A DNA stretch of 64,000 nt from Stenotrophomonas sp. 364. Lineage in GTDB: Bacteria; Pseudomonadota; Gammaproteobacteria; Xanthomonadales; Xanthomonadaceae. Below are positions 7,901 through 17,178 of this stretch, piece by piece. Location of the stretch: positions 1,280,001-1,344,000 of the forward strand of contig NZ_CP047135.1 in NCBI RefSeq assembly GCF_009832905.1, read 5' to 3'. Every line of letters starts with the position of its first letter. Within the stretch, counting starts at the first letter, position 1. The notes under the pieces were generated by a model, which searched no databases, was not told the origin of the DNA, and saw only the letters and a list, made by a program, of their open reading frames with translations. The translations under genes were made by a program, and so were the position numbers.

Positions 7901-8884
7901 CTACTCCGCGCCGGGTTTGACCTGCTGCAGGTCGCGTCGGTCGTAGGCGCTGACGATGCGCGCCACCAGCGGGTGACGGACCACGTCGCGGGCCTCGAAG
8001 AAGGTGAAGCTGACCCCGTCCACCTCGCGCAGCACCTCGATGGCATCGCGCAGCCCGGACTTCACGTGCTTGGGCAGGTCGGTCTGGGTGAGGTCGCCGG
8101 TGACCACCGCGGTGGAGCCGAAGCCCAGCCGGGTCAGGAACATTTTCATCTGCTCCACGGTGGTGTTCTGCGCTTCGTCCAGAATCACATAGGCATCGTT
8201 GAGCGTGCGGCCGCGCATGTACGCAAGCGGCGCGATTTCGATGACATTCTTTTCCAGCAGTTTCAGCACTTTCTCCACACCCAGCATTTCATACAGCGCG
8301 TCGTACAGCGGGCGCAGGTACGGGTCGACTTTCTGGCTGAGATCACCCGGCAGGAAGCCGAGCTTCTCGCCCGCTTCCACCGCCGGTCGCACCAGAATCA
8401 GACGCTGCACGCGCGACTCGTTCAACGCGTCCACCGCGCTGGCCACGGCCAGGAAGGTCTTGCCGGTGCCGGCCGGGCCGATCCCGAAATTGATGTCGTG
8501 GGTGGTGATCTGGTGCAGGTAGCGCGCCTGGTTGGCGCCGCGGCCACGCACCGTGCCGCGCTTGACCTTGATGGTCACTTCCTGCGCTTCGTAGGCCCGT
8601 TCGACCACCTGGTCGACGTTGGCCTGGTTCAGGCGCAGGTGGATGGCGTGATTGTCGAAGGTCACCTCCGCCGCTTCGGCGTAGAGCGCCTCGATCAGCA
8701 TCTGCGCTTCCTCGGCTACACGCCGGGGGCCGGTCACGCGGAACACGTGGCCGCGGTTGGCGATTTCCACGCCCAGTTTGAGTTCGATCTGGCGCAGGTG
8801 CTCATCGAACGGGCCGGCCAGATTGGCCAGGCGTTCGTTGTCTTCGGGGGCGAGGGTGAAATCGCGTTGCGAGAGTGCGGTCAT
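7901..8884 (-). CDS. ybeZ: PhoH-family ATPase (YbeZ)
   Basis: 327 residues, cytoplasmic. It contains a Walker A motif (GPAGTGKT, residues 136-143) and a Walker B motif (VILDEAQN, 232-239) within the PhoH P-loop NTPase domain, preceded by a small KH-like region. The family is a predicted RNA-linked ATPase/helicase that works with YbeY. The ATG at 8884 gives the usual N-terminus; the frame continues upstream without conserved sequence. In many Proteobacteria miaB lies directly upstream. Here about 4.9 kb of accessory DNA lies between them. Confidence 0.93.
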   Translation of the reverse strand: MTALSQRDFTLAPEDNERLANLAGPFDEHLRQIELKLGVEIANRGHVFRVTGPRRVAEEAQMLIEALYAEAAEVTFDNHAIHLRLNQANVDQVVERAYEAQEVTIKVKRGTVRGRGANQARYLHQITTHDINFGIGPAGTGKTFLAVASAVDALNESRVQRLILVRPAVEAGEKLGFLPGDLSQKVDPYLRPLYDALYEMLGVEKVLKLLEKNVIEIAPLAYMRGRTLNDAYVILDEAQNTTVEQMKMFLTRLGFGSTAVVTGDLTQTDLPKHVKSGLRDAIEVLREVDGVSFTFFEARDVVRHPLVARIVSAYDRRDLQQVKPGAE

Positions 8885-9537
8885 TGCGTCTGGCAGCCTT
8901 CGATCCAGGGAACCGCGGCCGCAAGCAGGGAAAGGGTCTACAGGGTAGCGCGCAGCCCGTGCAGCCGCCATACCGGGGCCGTTTGTCCACACCGGGTGTG
9001 GGGGAGTCGTTGGCAAAGCTGTGGATATCCCGCGCCGCCCCTTGTGCGACAAGGTTGAACAAGGGCTGGTGAAAAAATGGCCGGTCGCTTCAGGAACCGG
9101 ACACGGCGCCAGACCGACCTGTACGCGGCACGCCCTCGTGCACTGGCGCGCTGTACCCGGTGCCTGCCGTGGTGGGGGCCTTGGGAATGTGACGAAATCT
9201 GCGTGGCGGAATCGGCCGGAAGTATGTCGTTAGTTTATGTTGATGGGCCAAGGCAGACATCCGGAGGCGCTTCAGGTCCTTGCGTTCCGTGCGAGTAGGG
9301 GTTTTCCTACATTATCGTCAGAGTTGCCCCGGATATCGGGCCGCGACGATTCTCTATATTCTTCTTCCATGCAGATTGGTGCGTGCGTCTGTGTGGCGGG
9401 GAGAGCCTGCAGATAATGCGGCGGCGTGCGTTTCGACAGTAGCGACAGAGTGGGAGGTGCAGCGTGCTGCCGCCATGCCGGCGGGCCGGGTGCGCCATGG
9501 ATGCTGGGCAGGTCACGCGGCCGGACGGCTGCAATGG
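8885..9537. other. Non-coding gap upstream of phoH and the VgrG-headed cassette
   Basis: 653 bases between divergent genes. The right part (about 9180-9380) is visibly richer in A and T than its surroundings. It has a small hairpin gtagg-ggtttt-cctac (9295-9310) and a tatatt hexamer at 9355-9360 that could serve as a -10 for the cassette, though I see no matching -35. No protein-coding gene was recognised. Confidence 0.5.
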
Positions 9538-9987
9538 ATGGGCACGATGCAGGATGCAATCACACTGTTCGCCGGCATCGCCGGGCTGGACGGCGCCAGC
9601 CATCCGCACCGTCTGGCATTGGCCAACGGCCAGGCGCTGCTGGTCGAGCGCTGGTGCGGCCACGAACAGCTGTCCGACGGTTTCCAGTGGTGGGTGGACG
9701 TGCTGGCCAACGACGCCCAGCTCGACGTGGATGCGTGGCTGGGCATTGCCGCCACGTTGTCCTCGCGACAGACCGGCGGACAGGATGTGCTGCGCAGCGG
9801 CGTGGTATGCGAGGCGGCCTGCGTGGCGTCCGACGGCGGCCTGGCGCGCTACCGCCTGTGCCTGGTGCCGTGGACCTGGCTGCTGGGGCAGGCGCGGCAG
9901 AGCCGGGTGTTCCAGGAACGGGCGGTGCTGGACATCCTGCAGGCGCTTGCTCGCTTGGACGTGAAATGCCCCACGGAGCAAACATGA
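9538..9987 (+). pseudogene. Truncated VgrG (T6SS spike), N-terminal head only
   Basis: About 149 residues resembling only the start of a type VI secretion VgrG tip protein. The diagnostic stretch is QALLVERW, then SDGGLARYRL, VPWTWLLGQARQSRVFQER and VLDILQA. Full-length VgrG proteins continue for several hundred residues from exactly this point. Here the frame changes to unrelated ARLDVKCPTEQT and stops. The ATG at 9538 is a guess (9547 is possible). The stop overlaps the next start as ATGA, so the fragment may still be translated and couple the downstream gene. It could be a recombination remnant left when a cassette joined a vgrG gene, or a deliberately short adaptor. Confidence 0.8.
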
Positions 9988-11609
9988 AAACCAGGCAGTC
10001 CCCGCTGTCCCTCTTGGTCATCGCAAGTGCCCTCTGCTCTGGCGGTCGCGCGCTTGCGTGCACCGACAGCCTGGACCCTCTGGCATCTCCTGCAACCGGG
10101 GTAAGCCTGCTATTCAGTAATGGGCAAGAGGGCGTCGTCGGTGTCGCCACTCCCCGCCTGTTGCCGGGTGGTCGACTGGCACCGCCTGCCATTTCTCCCG
10201 CGCTGAAAGAGCTCAAGGCCGGAAAATTCGATCAATGGGGAGGGGGTGTTGTATTCACTGAAGACGATGGGCGAGGCGGTAAGGGGGTCTGCCGGGTGGA
10301 AACCTGGAAGAGTAGAAACTTGAACGCTGTTGTAAGAGACAGCCTTGGTGGGAAGCCCGAACGTCTTCGGGATAGTGATGGAAGGGTGGCGGCCATTGCG
10401 TACATGCCTACGCCAGCACAGGAAAGACATCCCGTGCTGGTGAAGTTGCTGCCGCACTACTACATGAGCTCGGCAACCGCCTTCTACTACGATGGGTCCA
10501 ATAATCTCATTGAGGTGGACAGGTATATGTCCCCTGAGGCCAACAGGCTCAACCCGAAGTACCCGTTGAAGATCATTGCACGATCCGTCCTGTATTGCTT
10601 CCGCTACGAAGATGGCAGGTTGGTGCAGTCTGCAGGCTTGCCGGGACCTAGTGTCAGCAAGGACCCGGCATTCTCGTGTGGCCAGCTCAAGGCAGGCGAG
10701 CATTCGCTTGAGCGGTATCGCTACAACACCGATGGAACCCTGCGCGCCATGCTGAACTACTACGGAGAGGACGATGCCGATTCCTCCGAAAGCCAGCGAA
10801 AGCCCGGCGGCGGTGGCTATGGGTCCATTTGGCTGCCCGAACGGCTTCCGTCCGGCGAGCAAGCGCGCGTGGAGGTTCATTTCAATTCGAAAGATGAGCT
10901 GACCGACCTCAGTACAACGTATCTGGAATTCGCGGCAGCAGACGCGCAGCCCTCGTACGCAGCGCGGGGCGATGCCGGCGGCTCGACGCTTGAGTACCGG
11001 TTCACTGTTTCACCTGTCCCCTTGTCGGTGACAGACAAGGGATTCGCTGCGATCGGGAGCTACCCCAGGGTCAGGATTTTCCCTCATCGAAGCGGAATGA
11101 CGGTGTCAGAAGTCTTCGACGCTGGTTCCAGAAGGCCGCGCCAGCGGCAGTGGCGTAGCCTGGATCTGAATCGTCAGGAGATGTACGGTGGCAATGGCAA
11201 ACTGATCCGCGTAGTTCAATACGGTGCCGCACCGCAGGACGCCTACGAGGCAGACCTGAAACGGTATGCAGAAAGTGGTGTGCTGAAGGTCACACCCACC
11301 ACCGCCGGCTACGCCAGCTACCGCGTCTACGACTACGACACAGCGGGCAAGGAGCGCCTGGTTCTCGTCTGCTGGCAGCACGACGTCCCCAGTAATAAAC
11401 CCCTCCGCCATTTTCCATGGTGGACGCCCGACCCAACGCCGAAGCGCAGCAAGGAAGAAGCGCTGATCTACGACATGAAGAACGTCGCCAATCGCTGTGG
11501 ATCGCCCGACGGAAAGATGGTGATTCAGGGGCTGTCGCAGATCGACGCGTACATGGCCAAGCACTACGACTACGACGTAGAGAAGCTCAGCTACGGCGTA
11601 GCACAATGA
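9984..11609 (+). CDS. Large exported protein of unknown function with YD-like motifs (cassette protein 1)
   Basis: 541 residues. A signal peptide (residues 1-25) ends at ALAC, so Cys26 may be lipid-modified, although Ala at -3 is not the usual lipobox residue. The mature part has Cys103, 205, 232, 463 and 505, and short YD-like strands such as FYYDGSNNLIEV, RYRYNTDGTLRAM and YRVYDYDTAGKERLVLVCW. It is homologous to the product of 12145-13680: the cysteines line up, with 27 residues between the third and fourth Cys in both. It overlaps the VgrG fragment upstream and the membrane protein downstream. Its codons look more A/T-tolerant than those of the flanking core genes. Function is unknown; it could be a T6SS-associated immunity or accessory protein. 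Confidence 0.75.
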   Translation: MKTRQSPLSLLVIASALCSGGRALACTDSLDPLASPATGVSLLFSNGQEGVVGVATPRLLPGGRLAPPAISPALKELKAGKFDQWGGGVVFTEDDGRGGKGVCRVETWKSRNLNAVVRDSLGGKPERLRDSDGRVAAIAYMPTPAQERHPVLVKLLPHYYMSSATAFYYDGSNNLIEVDRYMSPEANRLNPKYPLKIIARSVLYCFRYEDGRLVQSAGLPGPSVSKDPAFSCGQLKAGEHSLERYRYNTDGTLRAMLNYYGEDDADSSESQRKPGGGGYGSIWLPERLPSGEQARVEVHFNSKDELTDLSTTYLEFAAADAQPSYAARGDAGGSTLEYRFTVSPVPLSVTDKGFAAIGSYPRVRIFPHRSGMTVSEVFDAGSRRPRQRQWRSLDLNRQEMYGGNGKLIRVVQYGAAPQDAYEADLKRYAESGVLKVTPTTAGYASYRVYDYDTAGKERLVLVCWQHDVPSNKPLRHFPWWTPDPTPKRSKEEALIYDMKNVANRCGSPDGKMVIQGLSQIDAYMAKHYDYDVEKLSYGVAQ

Positions 11610-12067
11610 GCCCGCTGCCGGAGGTGAGATCCATCCTGGACAGGGAGGAAGGCGCGGGCGCCGAGGTGCACAAAGCGGTCCTCCATACGCCTCTTTCACG
11701 CCTGACCATATGGTCGCTGGCGCTGTCTATTCTGGGTCTGTTGAGCCTGGTTGGGCTGGCGGCCGCGGCCTTTGCCGTTGAATGGGAATCCATCAGCGAA
11801 CGGCTCGTGGTCAGCGTATTGGTCATACTGCTTTCACAGCTGATCGTATTCTTTACAGGCATGCTGCTCGCCACCATCAGCCTCTTCCGTCGGCGTCAGT
11901 TCTGGCGTTCTGCAACGCTTGCGCTGGCGGTGAACATACTGGGACTGGCCGCCATGTTCTTCGTCGGTTACGCGATTGTGGCCGCGATGGCCGCCCTTGC
12001 GGTGGGCGCTGCGCAGGCTGCCCTGGGTGGATTGATGGTGTTGCTGTTGATGATATTCGCCAAGTAG
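11606..12067 (+). CDS. Small polytopic membrane protein of unknown function
   Basis: 153 residues starting MSPLPEVRSILDREEG. The first 30 residues are hydrophilic. Three to four hydrophobic helices follow, at about 34-57, 67-93, 104-125 and 127-151, with a basic RRRQ loop after the second. The start overlaps the stop of the upstream exported protein as ATGA, which indicates translational coupling. No family was recognised. A role with the neighbouring exported proteins is inferred only from operon structure. Confidence 0.7.
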   Translation: MSPLPEVRSILDREEGAGAEVHKAVLHTPLSRLTIWSLALSILGLLSLVGLAAAAFAVEWESISERLVVSVLVILLSQLIVFFTGMLLATISLFRRRQFWRSATLALAVNILGLAAMFFVGYAIVAAMAALAVGAAQAALGGLMVLLLMIFAK

Positions 12068-12144
12068 CTCGGCGTCGGTGCACGCATGCGGGGAGCTTCC
12101 GGCGCCCTGCACGGAAGGCAACTGCATAGCAACGGAGAAGCGTC

Positions 12145-13680
12145 ATGGATGATGGTTGTTGGAGCAAAAGCGTGCCCGTACGCGCGAGTGCACTCGCTAT
12201 CGCCGGCCTGCTGGCAGCACCGTTGGCCGCGGCCTGCACAGGTGAAGCGGGCGACACCCAGGCAGTGGCCACGTCGACAGTCGAATCCAGATTGTTTGTC
12301 ACCGGCAACACAGAGGGATTCGCCACCCGCGTTTCCCCGTTCGATACGGACGCCCAGAATCGCGCGGTGCTGCCTGACGTCGAGGTGTCCCAAGCCCCGG
12401 AAGATCCGTCCAGCGAGAGGTTTGGCGCCGCAGGCGGCACCGCCATCCATGGTGAACACAGCGATGGACGATGGCGCGTCTGCAGGGAAGAGCGGTGGCA
12501 GCCGCGTACGAACAGCGGGGCGGCCAGACAGGCTGATGCGGCGGCACCTGGTGCGGAAGCCGCCAAGCGCTGGTCGAAAGACTTCTTCGTCGGCGCGGTG
12601 CGGACCTATCGCTACGATACGGCGGGGCGGCTCCTGGAGGCGCGGGATGTGGTCAGTCCGGATGTGCTGCCGCAGGCGGGCGTTGCCTGGCTGGTGCCCA
12701 AGAGCGGCCTGCTGTATTGCGCGCGATATGAGAGCCAGGGGCGCATGACCTGGTCGATCGACACGGCTGGCGTTGGGCGCTGGGACCCTGGCAAGGTGTG
12801 TGCGGACCTGAGCGAGGACACGGTGGATTCGCTGCGGGTGACCTACAACGAGGATGGTAGCGTGCTGGCCCTGCTGCGTACCCGCCCGTCTTCGCTGCCG
12901 GAAGGCGGCGGCGTGGCGCTGATGCATCCGGATGGATATTCCGACGCGGGGTGGACCGGTACGGCGACGTTTTTGCTGCCACCCCGACAGGGGATTGATG
13001 CCGCCGACAATACCGTCAGCGCGCGGATCGCCGAGGGCCGTGGTATCGCGTCGCTGTCCACGCGTCGGAAGGACTTCGCTGCCTACGATGCGCAGCCTCC
13101 CTACCATGAGCGGCCGCAGGTGGAGGCGCAATACAACGCCAAGGTCTACTACGACTTTCCTGACGCGGACATTCCGATGTCGGCAGCACGCGATGGCTTT
13201 GCCGACCTGGCCGACTATCCGCGGGTGCGCAGCTACGTGTACGACAAGGGCGTGCGGGTAGAGGAAGTGTTCGCGGCCGGCACGCATGCGCCCCGCCAAC
13301 GCGTATGGCGCTCGCGTTTTGCGTTGCGCCAGGAAGACTACGATGCCGCGGGTAAGCTGCAGCAGGTAGTCCACTACGGTGACGAAATCCCCGGCGGGCA
13401 CGCCGAGGATCTTGCGGGGGCCGGGCGGCGTGCGGGCTTCAAACATGTGCTGCTGACCAAGGGGGGCAGTGCGTATCGTGTTTATCGCTATGACCGTAAC
13501 GGACGCGAGCGGCTTGAGCTGGCCTGTTGGTCGACGATGGGCGGTGCAGGGGGCGTCGCGGAGGAAGCGCAATGCGGCGGCGCAGATGGCAAGGTGCGTG
13601 CCGAGGGCGCGGCGATCGAGGGGCTGTTGCGCGATACCTACGGCGTGTCCCAGCGACGCCTTGCGTACACGCCAATGTGA
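12145..13680 (+). CDS. Large exported protein of unknown function, homolog of cassette protein 1 (cassette protein 2)
   Basis: 511 residues. The signal peptide is long (about 30 residues), ending LAAAC with Cys31 at the predicted cleavage point. The mature protein has Cys113, 192, 219, 461 and 477, matching those of the 9984-11609 product. Shared blocks include YPRVR, EVF-x-AG, PRQR-x-WRS, GKL-x3-V-x-YG and YRVY-x-YD-x2-G-x-ERL. YD-like repeats (YRYDTAGRLLEA, YRVYRYDRNGRERLELACW) recall Rhs/YD proteins but are few and short. GGAG at 12134-12137 supports the ATG at 12145. It lies 77 bp after the membrane protein gene in the same orientation. Function unknown. Confidence 0.75.
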   Translation: MDDGCWSKSVPVRASALAIAGLLAAPLAAACTGEAGDTQAVATSTVESRLFVTGNTEGFATRVSPFDTDAQNRAVLPDVEVSQAPEDPSSERFGAAGGTAIHGEHSDGRWRVCREERWQPRTNSGAARQADAAAPGAEAAKRWSKDFFVGAVRTYRYDTAGRLLEARDVVSPDVLPQAGVAWLVPKSGLLYCARYESQGRMTWSIDTAGVGRWDPGKVCADLSEDTVDSLRVTYNEDGSVLALLRTRPSSLPEGGGVALMHPDGYSDAGWTGTATFLLPPRQGIDAADNTVSARIAEGRGIASLSTRRKDFAAYDAQPPYHERPQVEAQYNAKVYYDFPDADIPMSAARDGFADLADYPRVRSYVYDKGVRVEEVFAAGTHAPRQRVWRSRFALRQEDYDAAGKLQQVVHYGDEIPGGHAEDLAGAGRRAGFKHVLLTKGGSAYRVYRYDRNGRERLELACWSTMGGAGGVAEEAQCGGADGKVRAEGAAIEGLLRDTYGVSQRRLAYTPM

Positions 13681-13727
13681 CACGCCGCGCTATCCACCGG
13701 TATCGGCGGACACGCATCAACGGTGGC

Positions 13728-13752
13728 GTAGGTGCCGACCGTTGGTCGGCAC
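13728..13752. repeat. SMAG element between the cassette and miaB
   Basis: GTAG head followed by gtgccgacc-gtt-ggtcggcac. It lies between convergent genes, just after the end of the cassette. Confidence 0.8.
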
Positions 13753-13774
13753 GCCTTCATCAGCCGGCACGCTG

Positions 13775-15232
13775 TTACGCCGTCACCATCCGCGCACGCA
13801 GCGAATTGCTGTACGCCTCGGTGATCACCACGTCGACGAACTGCCCCACCAGGCGCGGGTGGCCGGGGAAGTTCACCGAGCGCATGTTCTCCGTCTTGCC
13901 GGTCAGCTCGTTCGGATCGCGCTTGGACGGACCTTCCACCAGCACGGTCTGCACGGTGCCGACCATCTTCGCCGAGATGCCGGCGGCATGTTCGTTGATC
14001 CGCGCCTGCAGCCGCGACAGCCGGGCGTGCTTCTCGGCGTCGCTGATGGTGTCTTCCAGGTCGGCCGCGGGCGTGCCCGGGCGGCGCGAATAGATGAAGG
14101 AGAAGCTGTGGTCGAAGCCGATGTCCTCGATCAGCTTCATGGTTTTCTCGAAATCCTCGTCGGTCTCGCCGGGGAAACCGACGATGAAGTCCGAGCTGAT
14201 CGAGATGTCCGGGCGCACCGCGCGCAGCTTGCGGATCTTGGCCTTGAACTCCAGCGCGGTGTAGCCGCGTTTCATCGCAGACAGCACCCGGTCGCTGCCG
14301 GCCTGCACCGGCAGGTGCAGGAAGTTGGCCAGTTGCGGCACGTCGCGGTAGGCATCCACCAGCGAGTCGCTGAACTCCAGCGGGTGCGAGGTGGTGAAGC
14401 GGATCCGGCCTACCCCGTCGATCTCGGCGATGGTGCGGATCAGCAGGCCGAGATCGGCGAACTCTCCTTCCCCGTATGGCCCGCGGTAGGCGTTGACGTT
14501 CTGGCCGAGCAGGTTGATCTCGCGCACGCCCTGGGCGGCCAGCTGGGCCACTTCCACCACCACGTCCTCGAACGGACGGCTCACTTCGGTGCCACGGGTG
14601 TAGGGCACCACGCAGAACGAGCAGTACTTGGAGCAGCCCTCCATGATCGACACGAACGCCGAGCCACCGTCGGCGCGCGGCTCGGGCAGGCGGTCGAACT
14701 TCTCGATCTCCGGGAAGCTGATGTCCACCTGCGACTTGCCCGATTCGCGCCGCTGCCGGATCAGTTCGGGCAGGCGGTGCAGGGTCTGCGGGCCGAACAC
14801 CAGGTCCACGTGCGGGGCGCGCTTGATGATCGCCTCGCCTTCCTGCGAAGCCACGCAGCCGCCCACGCCGATGATCACGCCCCGGCCGTTGTTCTTCAGC
14901 GCCTTCCAGTAACCCAGCTGGCTGAACACCTTCTCCTGGGCCTTTTCGCGGATCGAGCAGGTGTTCATCAACAACACGTCGGCCTCGGCCGGGTCGTCGG
15001 TGAGCTCCAGGCCCTCGGCGGCGGCGAGCACGTCGGCCATCTTGGACGAGTCGTACTCGTTCATCTGGCACCCGTGGGTCTTGATATAGAGCTTGCCGCG
15101 CACCGGGCCGTCCACCTTCGGCCGGGTGCCGGGCAGGGGAATCAGGTCGGGGCGGGGCGAATCGGGCGAAACGGAGGCAGGCAAGGCGGAGCCGGCCGAA
15201 GTCGGCGCGGTCGAAGCTGGCGTCCCGGTCAT
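13775..15232 (-). CDS. miaB: tRNA-2-methylthio-N6-dimethylallyladenosine synthase MiaB
   Basis: 485 residues. A radical-SAM methylthiotransferase that adds the 2-methylthio group to i6A37 of tRNAs. The N-terminal MTTase domain carries the auxiliary cluster cysteines Cys55 ([11 protein letters not shown]), Cys92 (NTCSIREKA) and Cys126 (GGCVASQ). The radical-SAM CxxxCxxC is at Cys200, 204 and 207 ([10 protein letters not shown]), and a C-terminal TRAM domain follows. The first 40 residues are a low-complexity Ala/Pro/Ser extension compared with E. coli. The usual downstream partner phoH is displaced by the cassette at 9.5-13.7 kb. Confidence 0.96.
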   Translation of the reverse strand: MTGTPASTAPTSAGSALPASVSPDSPRPDLIPLPGTRPKVDGPVRGKLYIKTHGCQMNEYDSSKMADVLAAAEGLELTDDPAEADVLLMNTCSIREKAQEKVFSQLGYWKALKNNGRGVIIGVGGCVASQEGEAIIKRAPHVDLVFGPQTLHRLPELIRQRRESGKSQVDISFPEIEKFDRLPEPRADGGSAFVSIMEGCSKYCSFCVVPYTRGTEVSRPFEDVVVEVAQLAAQGVREINLLGQNVNAYRGPYGEGEFADLGLLIRTIAEIDGVGRIRFTTSHPLEFSDSLVDAYRDVPQLANFLHLPVQAGSDRVLSAMKRGYTALEFKAKIRKLRAVRPDISISSDFIVGFPGETDEDFEKTMKLIEDIGFDHSFSFIYSRRPGTPAADLEDTISDAEKHARLSRLQARINEHAAGISAKMVGTVQTVLVEGPSKRDPNELTGKTENMRSVNFPGHPRLVGQFVDVVITEAYSNSLRARMVTA

Positions 15233-15431
15233 GGCGCTTATTCCAGTCGGGTGGGCGGGCAGGCAGCCGGGAAGGCTGCTGGTAAGCCGCCCATTGTAGC
15301 GGGGAAGGGGGGAGGGCGCCGGGCGCCCGGGCCGGGCCGGGATGTGACGGTCGTCGGGGTTGGGAGCGACGGTCCGTCAGTGGAGCGTCAAAGACTTGGC
15401 AACGCTCCGTTAACTTGGGACACTCGCCGCC

Positions 15432-16373
15432 ATGAAGGGGATCTTGGGGATCGCTGCGCTGGCCTTGGCTGCGCTGACCGCTTTGCCGGCCAGTGCGGGC
15501 ACCCTGTACAAGTGCGTCGGGGCCGACAACATCCCCAGCTATGTCAGCAAGCGGGTCTCGGGCGCGTCCTGCAGCGTGGTCAGCAGTTACCGGCCCGACC
15601 GGGGCGCCGCCCGCCGGTATGTGCCGCCGGCCCCGGCCGCCCCGGCGGTCGTTGCGACACCTGCCCCCAGTCCGGCCGCCGCCGATCACGCCAGCACCGG
15701 CACCGCAGTGACGGCCAGCGCCCCGGCCCAGCCGGCCACCGTGCTGAGCGCCCCGGCGGCGCCCGCCGCGCGGCCCAACAAGGCCGGTCGCGTGGTCAAC
15801 GGCCAGGTCTATTCCTATATGAAGGACGGGGTGCGCCATTACACCAGCGCCCGTCCCACCCAGCTGGCCAGCCTTGGCCAGGTGCGCACCATCCACTACA
15901 GCTTCATCGAACGCTGCTACGCCTGCGGCGCCAACCCGGGGGTCAACTTCGGTTCGGTCCGGCTCAACACCACGGCCTTCCAGGCCGAGATCGCCGCTGC
16001 TGCGCGCGAGTTCGGGGTCGAAGAGGCGGTGGTGCGGGCGATCATCCATGCCGAATCGGCCTACAACCCGACCGCGCTCAGCCGTGCCGGCGCCCAGGGC
16101 CTGATGCAGTTGATGCCGCCCACGGCGCGGCGTTTCGGCGTCACCGATTCCTACGACGCAGCGCAGAACATCCGCGGCGGCGTGCAGTACCTGTCGTGGC
16201 TGCTCAAGCGCTTCAATGGCAACCTCACCCTGGCTGCGGCCGGGTACAACGCCGGCGAAGGCGCGGTGGATCGCCATGGTGGCGTCCCGCCTTACAGCGA
16301 AACCCAGTACTACGTGAAGCGGGTGGCCCAGTTGGCCGATCGCTACCGCGGTGCGCAGGCCACCACCCAATGA
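15432..16373 (+). CDS. Lytic transglycosylase with C-terminal SLT domain
   Basis: 313 residues. A signal peptide (1-22, ending ASA) is followed by a small DUF4124-like segment with two Cys (TLYKCVG, ASCSVV) and an Ala/Pro-rich linker (about 62-118). The C-terminal goose-lysozyme-like SLT domain runs from about 180 to 305. Catalytic Glu208 is in HAESAYNP, followed by GLMQLMPPTA and AAGYNAGEGAV, all hallmarks. It would cleave peptidoglycan glycan strands in the periplasm. It stands alone between miaB (divergent) and petA. Confidence 0.9.
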   Translation: MKGILGIAALALAALTALPASAGTLYKCVGADNIPSYVSKRVSGASCSVVSSYRPDRGAARRYVPPAPAAPAVVATPAPSPAAADHASTGTAVTASAPAQPATVLSAPAAPAARPNKAGRVVNGQVYSYMKDGVRHYTSARPTQLASLGQVRTIHYSFIERCYACGANPGVNFGSVRLNTTAFQAEIAAAAREFGVEEAVVRAIIHAESAYNPTALSRAGAQGLMQLMPPTARRFGVTDSYDAAQNIRGGVQYLSWLLKRFNGNLTLAAAGYNAGEGAVDRHGGVPPYSETQYYVKRVAQLADRYRGAQATTQ

Positions 16374-16446
16374 AACACCGCGCCCATGGCGCTGGCGGCC
16401 CTTCATGGCGTAATGTCCTGCAGTAATGTCGTTCCGTAGTACCGCG

Positions 16447-16476
16447 TTGTGTGGCCGACTTCGGTTCAGCTACACT
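16447..16476 (+). promoter_or_regulatory. Probable sigma-70 promoter of petABC
   Basis: TTGTGT (16447-16452), an 18-bp spacer and TACACT (16471-16476), giving a leader of about 75 bases before petA. Chosen by eye; moderate match only. Confidence 0.4.
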
Positions 16477-16555
16477 CGCGGCAGATTCAATGTGGACTGG
16501 CCCCCACCGGTCCACTGGCAGCCTCAAGCTACCTAAATCAATATCGGAGTGCCGG

Positions 16556-17176
16556 ATGGCCAACGATGGGGTAAACGATCCAGTCAACACCGGACGTCGA
16601 CGATTTCTTTCAGCAACCACCGCGGTGGTCGGAGCAGTCGGCGTCGGATTTGCAGCGGTACCGTTCATCAAGTCCTGGAATCCCAGTGCCCGCGCCAAAT
16701 TGGCCGGTGCCCCTGTGATTGCCGATATCAGCGCCCTGCAGGAAGGCCAACGACTGGTCATGGAGTGGCGTGGACAGCCGATCTGGATCGTCAAGCGTTC
16801 CAAGGCCATCCTGGAGGCCCTGCATGGCTTGGATGATCGCCTGAAGGATCCAGCATCCGGCGAGAAGGACCAGCAGCCCGAGTACGTGCTCAAGCAGAAC
16901 CCGGAGTTCCGGTCGATCAAATCCGACGTGTCGGTGCTGGTCGGGCTGTGCACCCACCTGGGCTGCTCGCCGGAAATGGTCGCCGAGATCCGCCCCGAGC
17001 CGTACGACCCGCAGTGGAAGGGCGGTTACTTCTGCCCATGCCACAAGTCGCGCTTCGACATGTCCGGTCGTGTGTTCAAGGATGTTCCGGCACCGATCAA
17101 CCTGCTGGTGCCGCCGCACCATTACCAGGACGACAACACCATCATCATCGGCGTTGATCCGCAGGGGGCGGCTTGA
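16556..17176 (+). CDS. petA: Ubiquinol-cytochrome c reductase, Rieske iron-sulfur subunit
   Basis: 206 residues. The N-terminus has a twin-arginine type signal/anchor (GRRRFLSATTAVVGA), followed by the soluble Rieske domain. Cluster-binding box 1 is CTHLGC (Cys132, His134, Cys137) and box 2 is CPCH (Cys160, Cys162, His163). It carries electrons from ubiquinol to cytochrome c1 in complex III. CGGAG a few bases before ATG 16556 supports the start. First gene of petABC; its stop is two bases before the petB ATG. Confidence 0.96.
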   Translation: MANDGVNDPVNTGRRRFLSATTAVVGAVGVGFAAVPFIKSWNPSARAKLAGAPVIADISALQEGQRLVMEWRGQPIWIVKRSKAILEALHGLDDRLKDPASGEKDQQPEYVLKQNPEFRSIKSDVSVLVGLCTHLGCSPEMVAEIRPEPYDPQWKGGYFCPCHKSRFDMSGRVFKDVPAPINLLVPPHHYQDDNTIIIGVDPQGAA

Positions 17177-17178
17177 TC

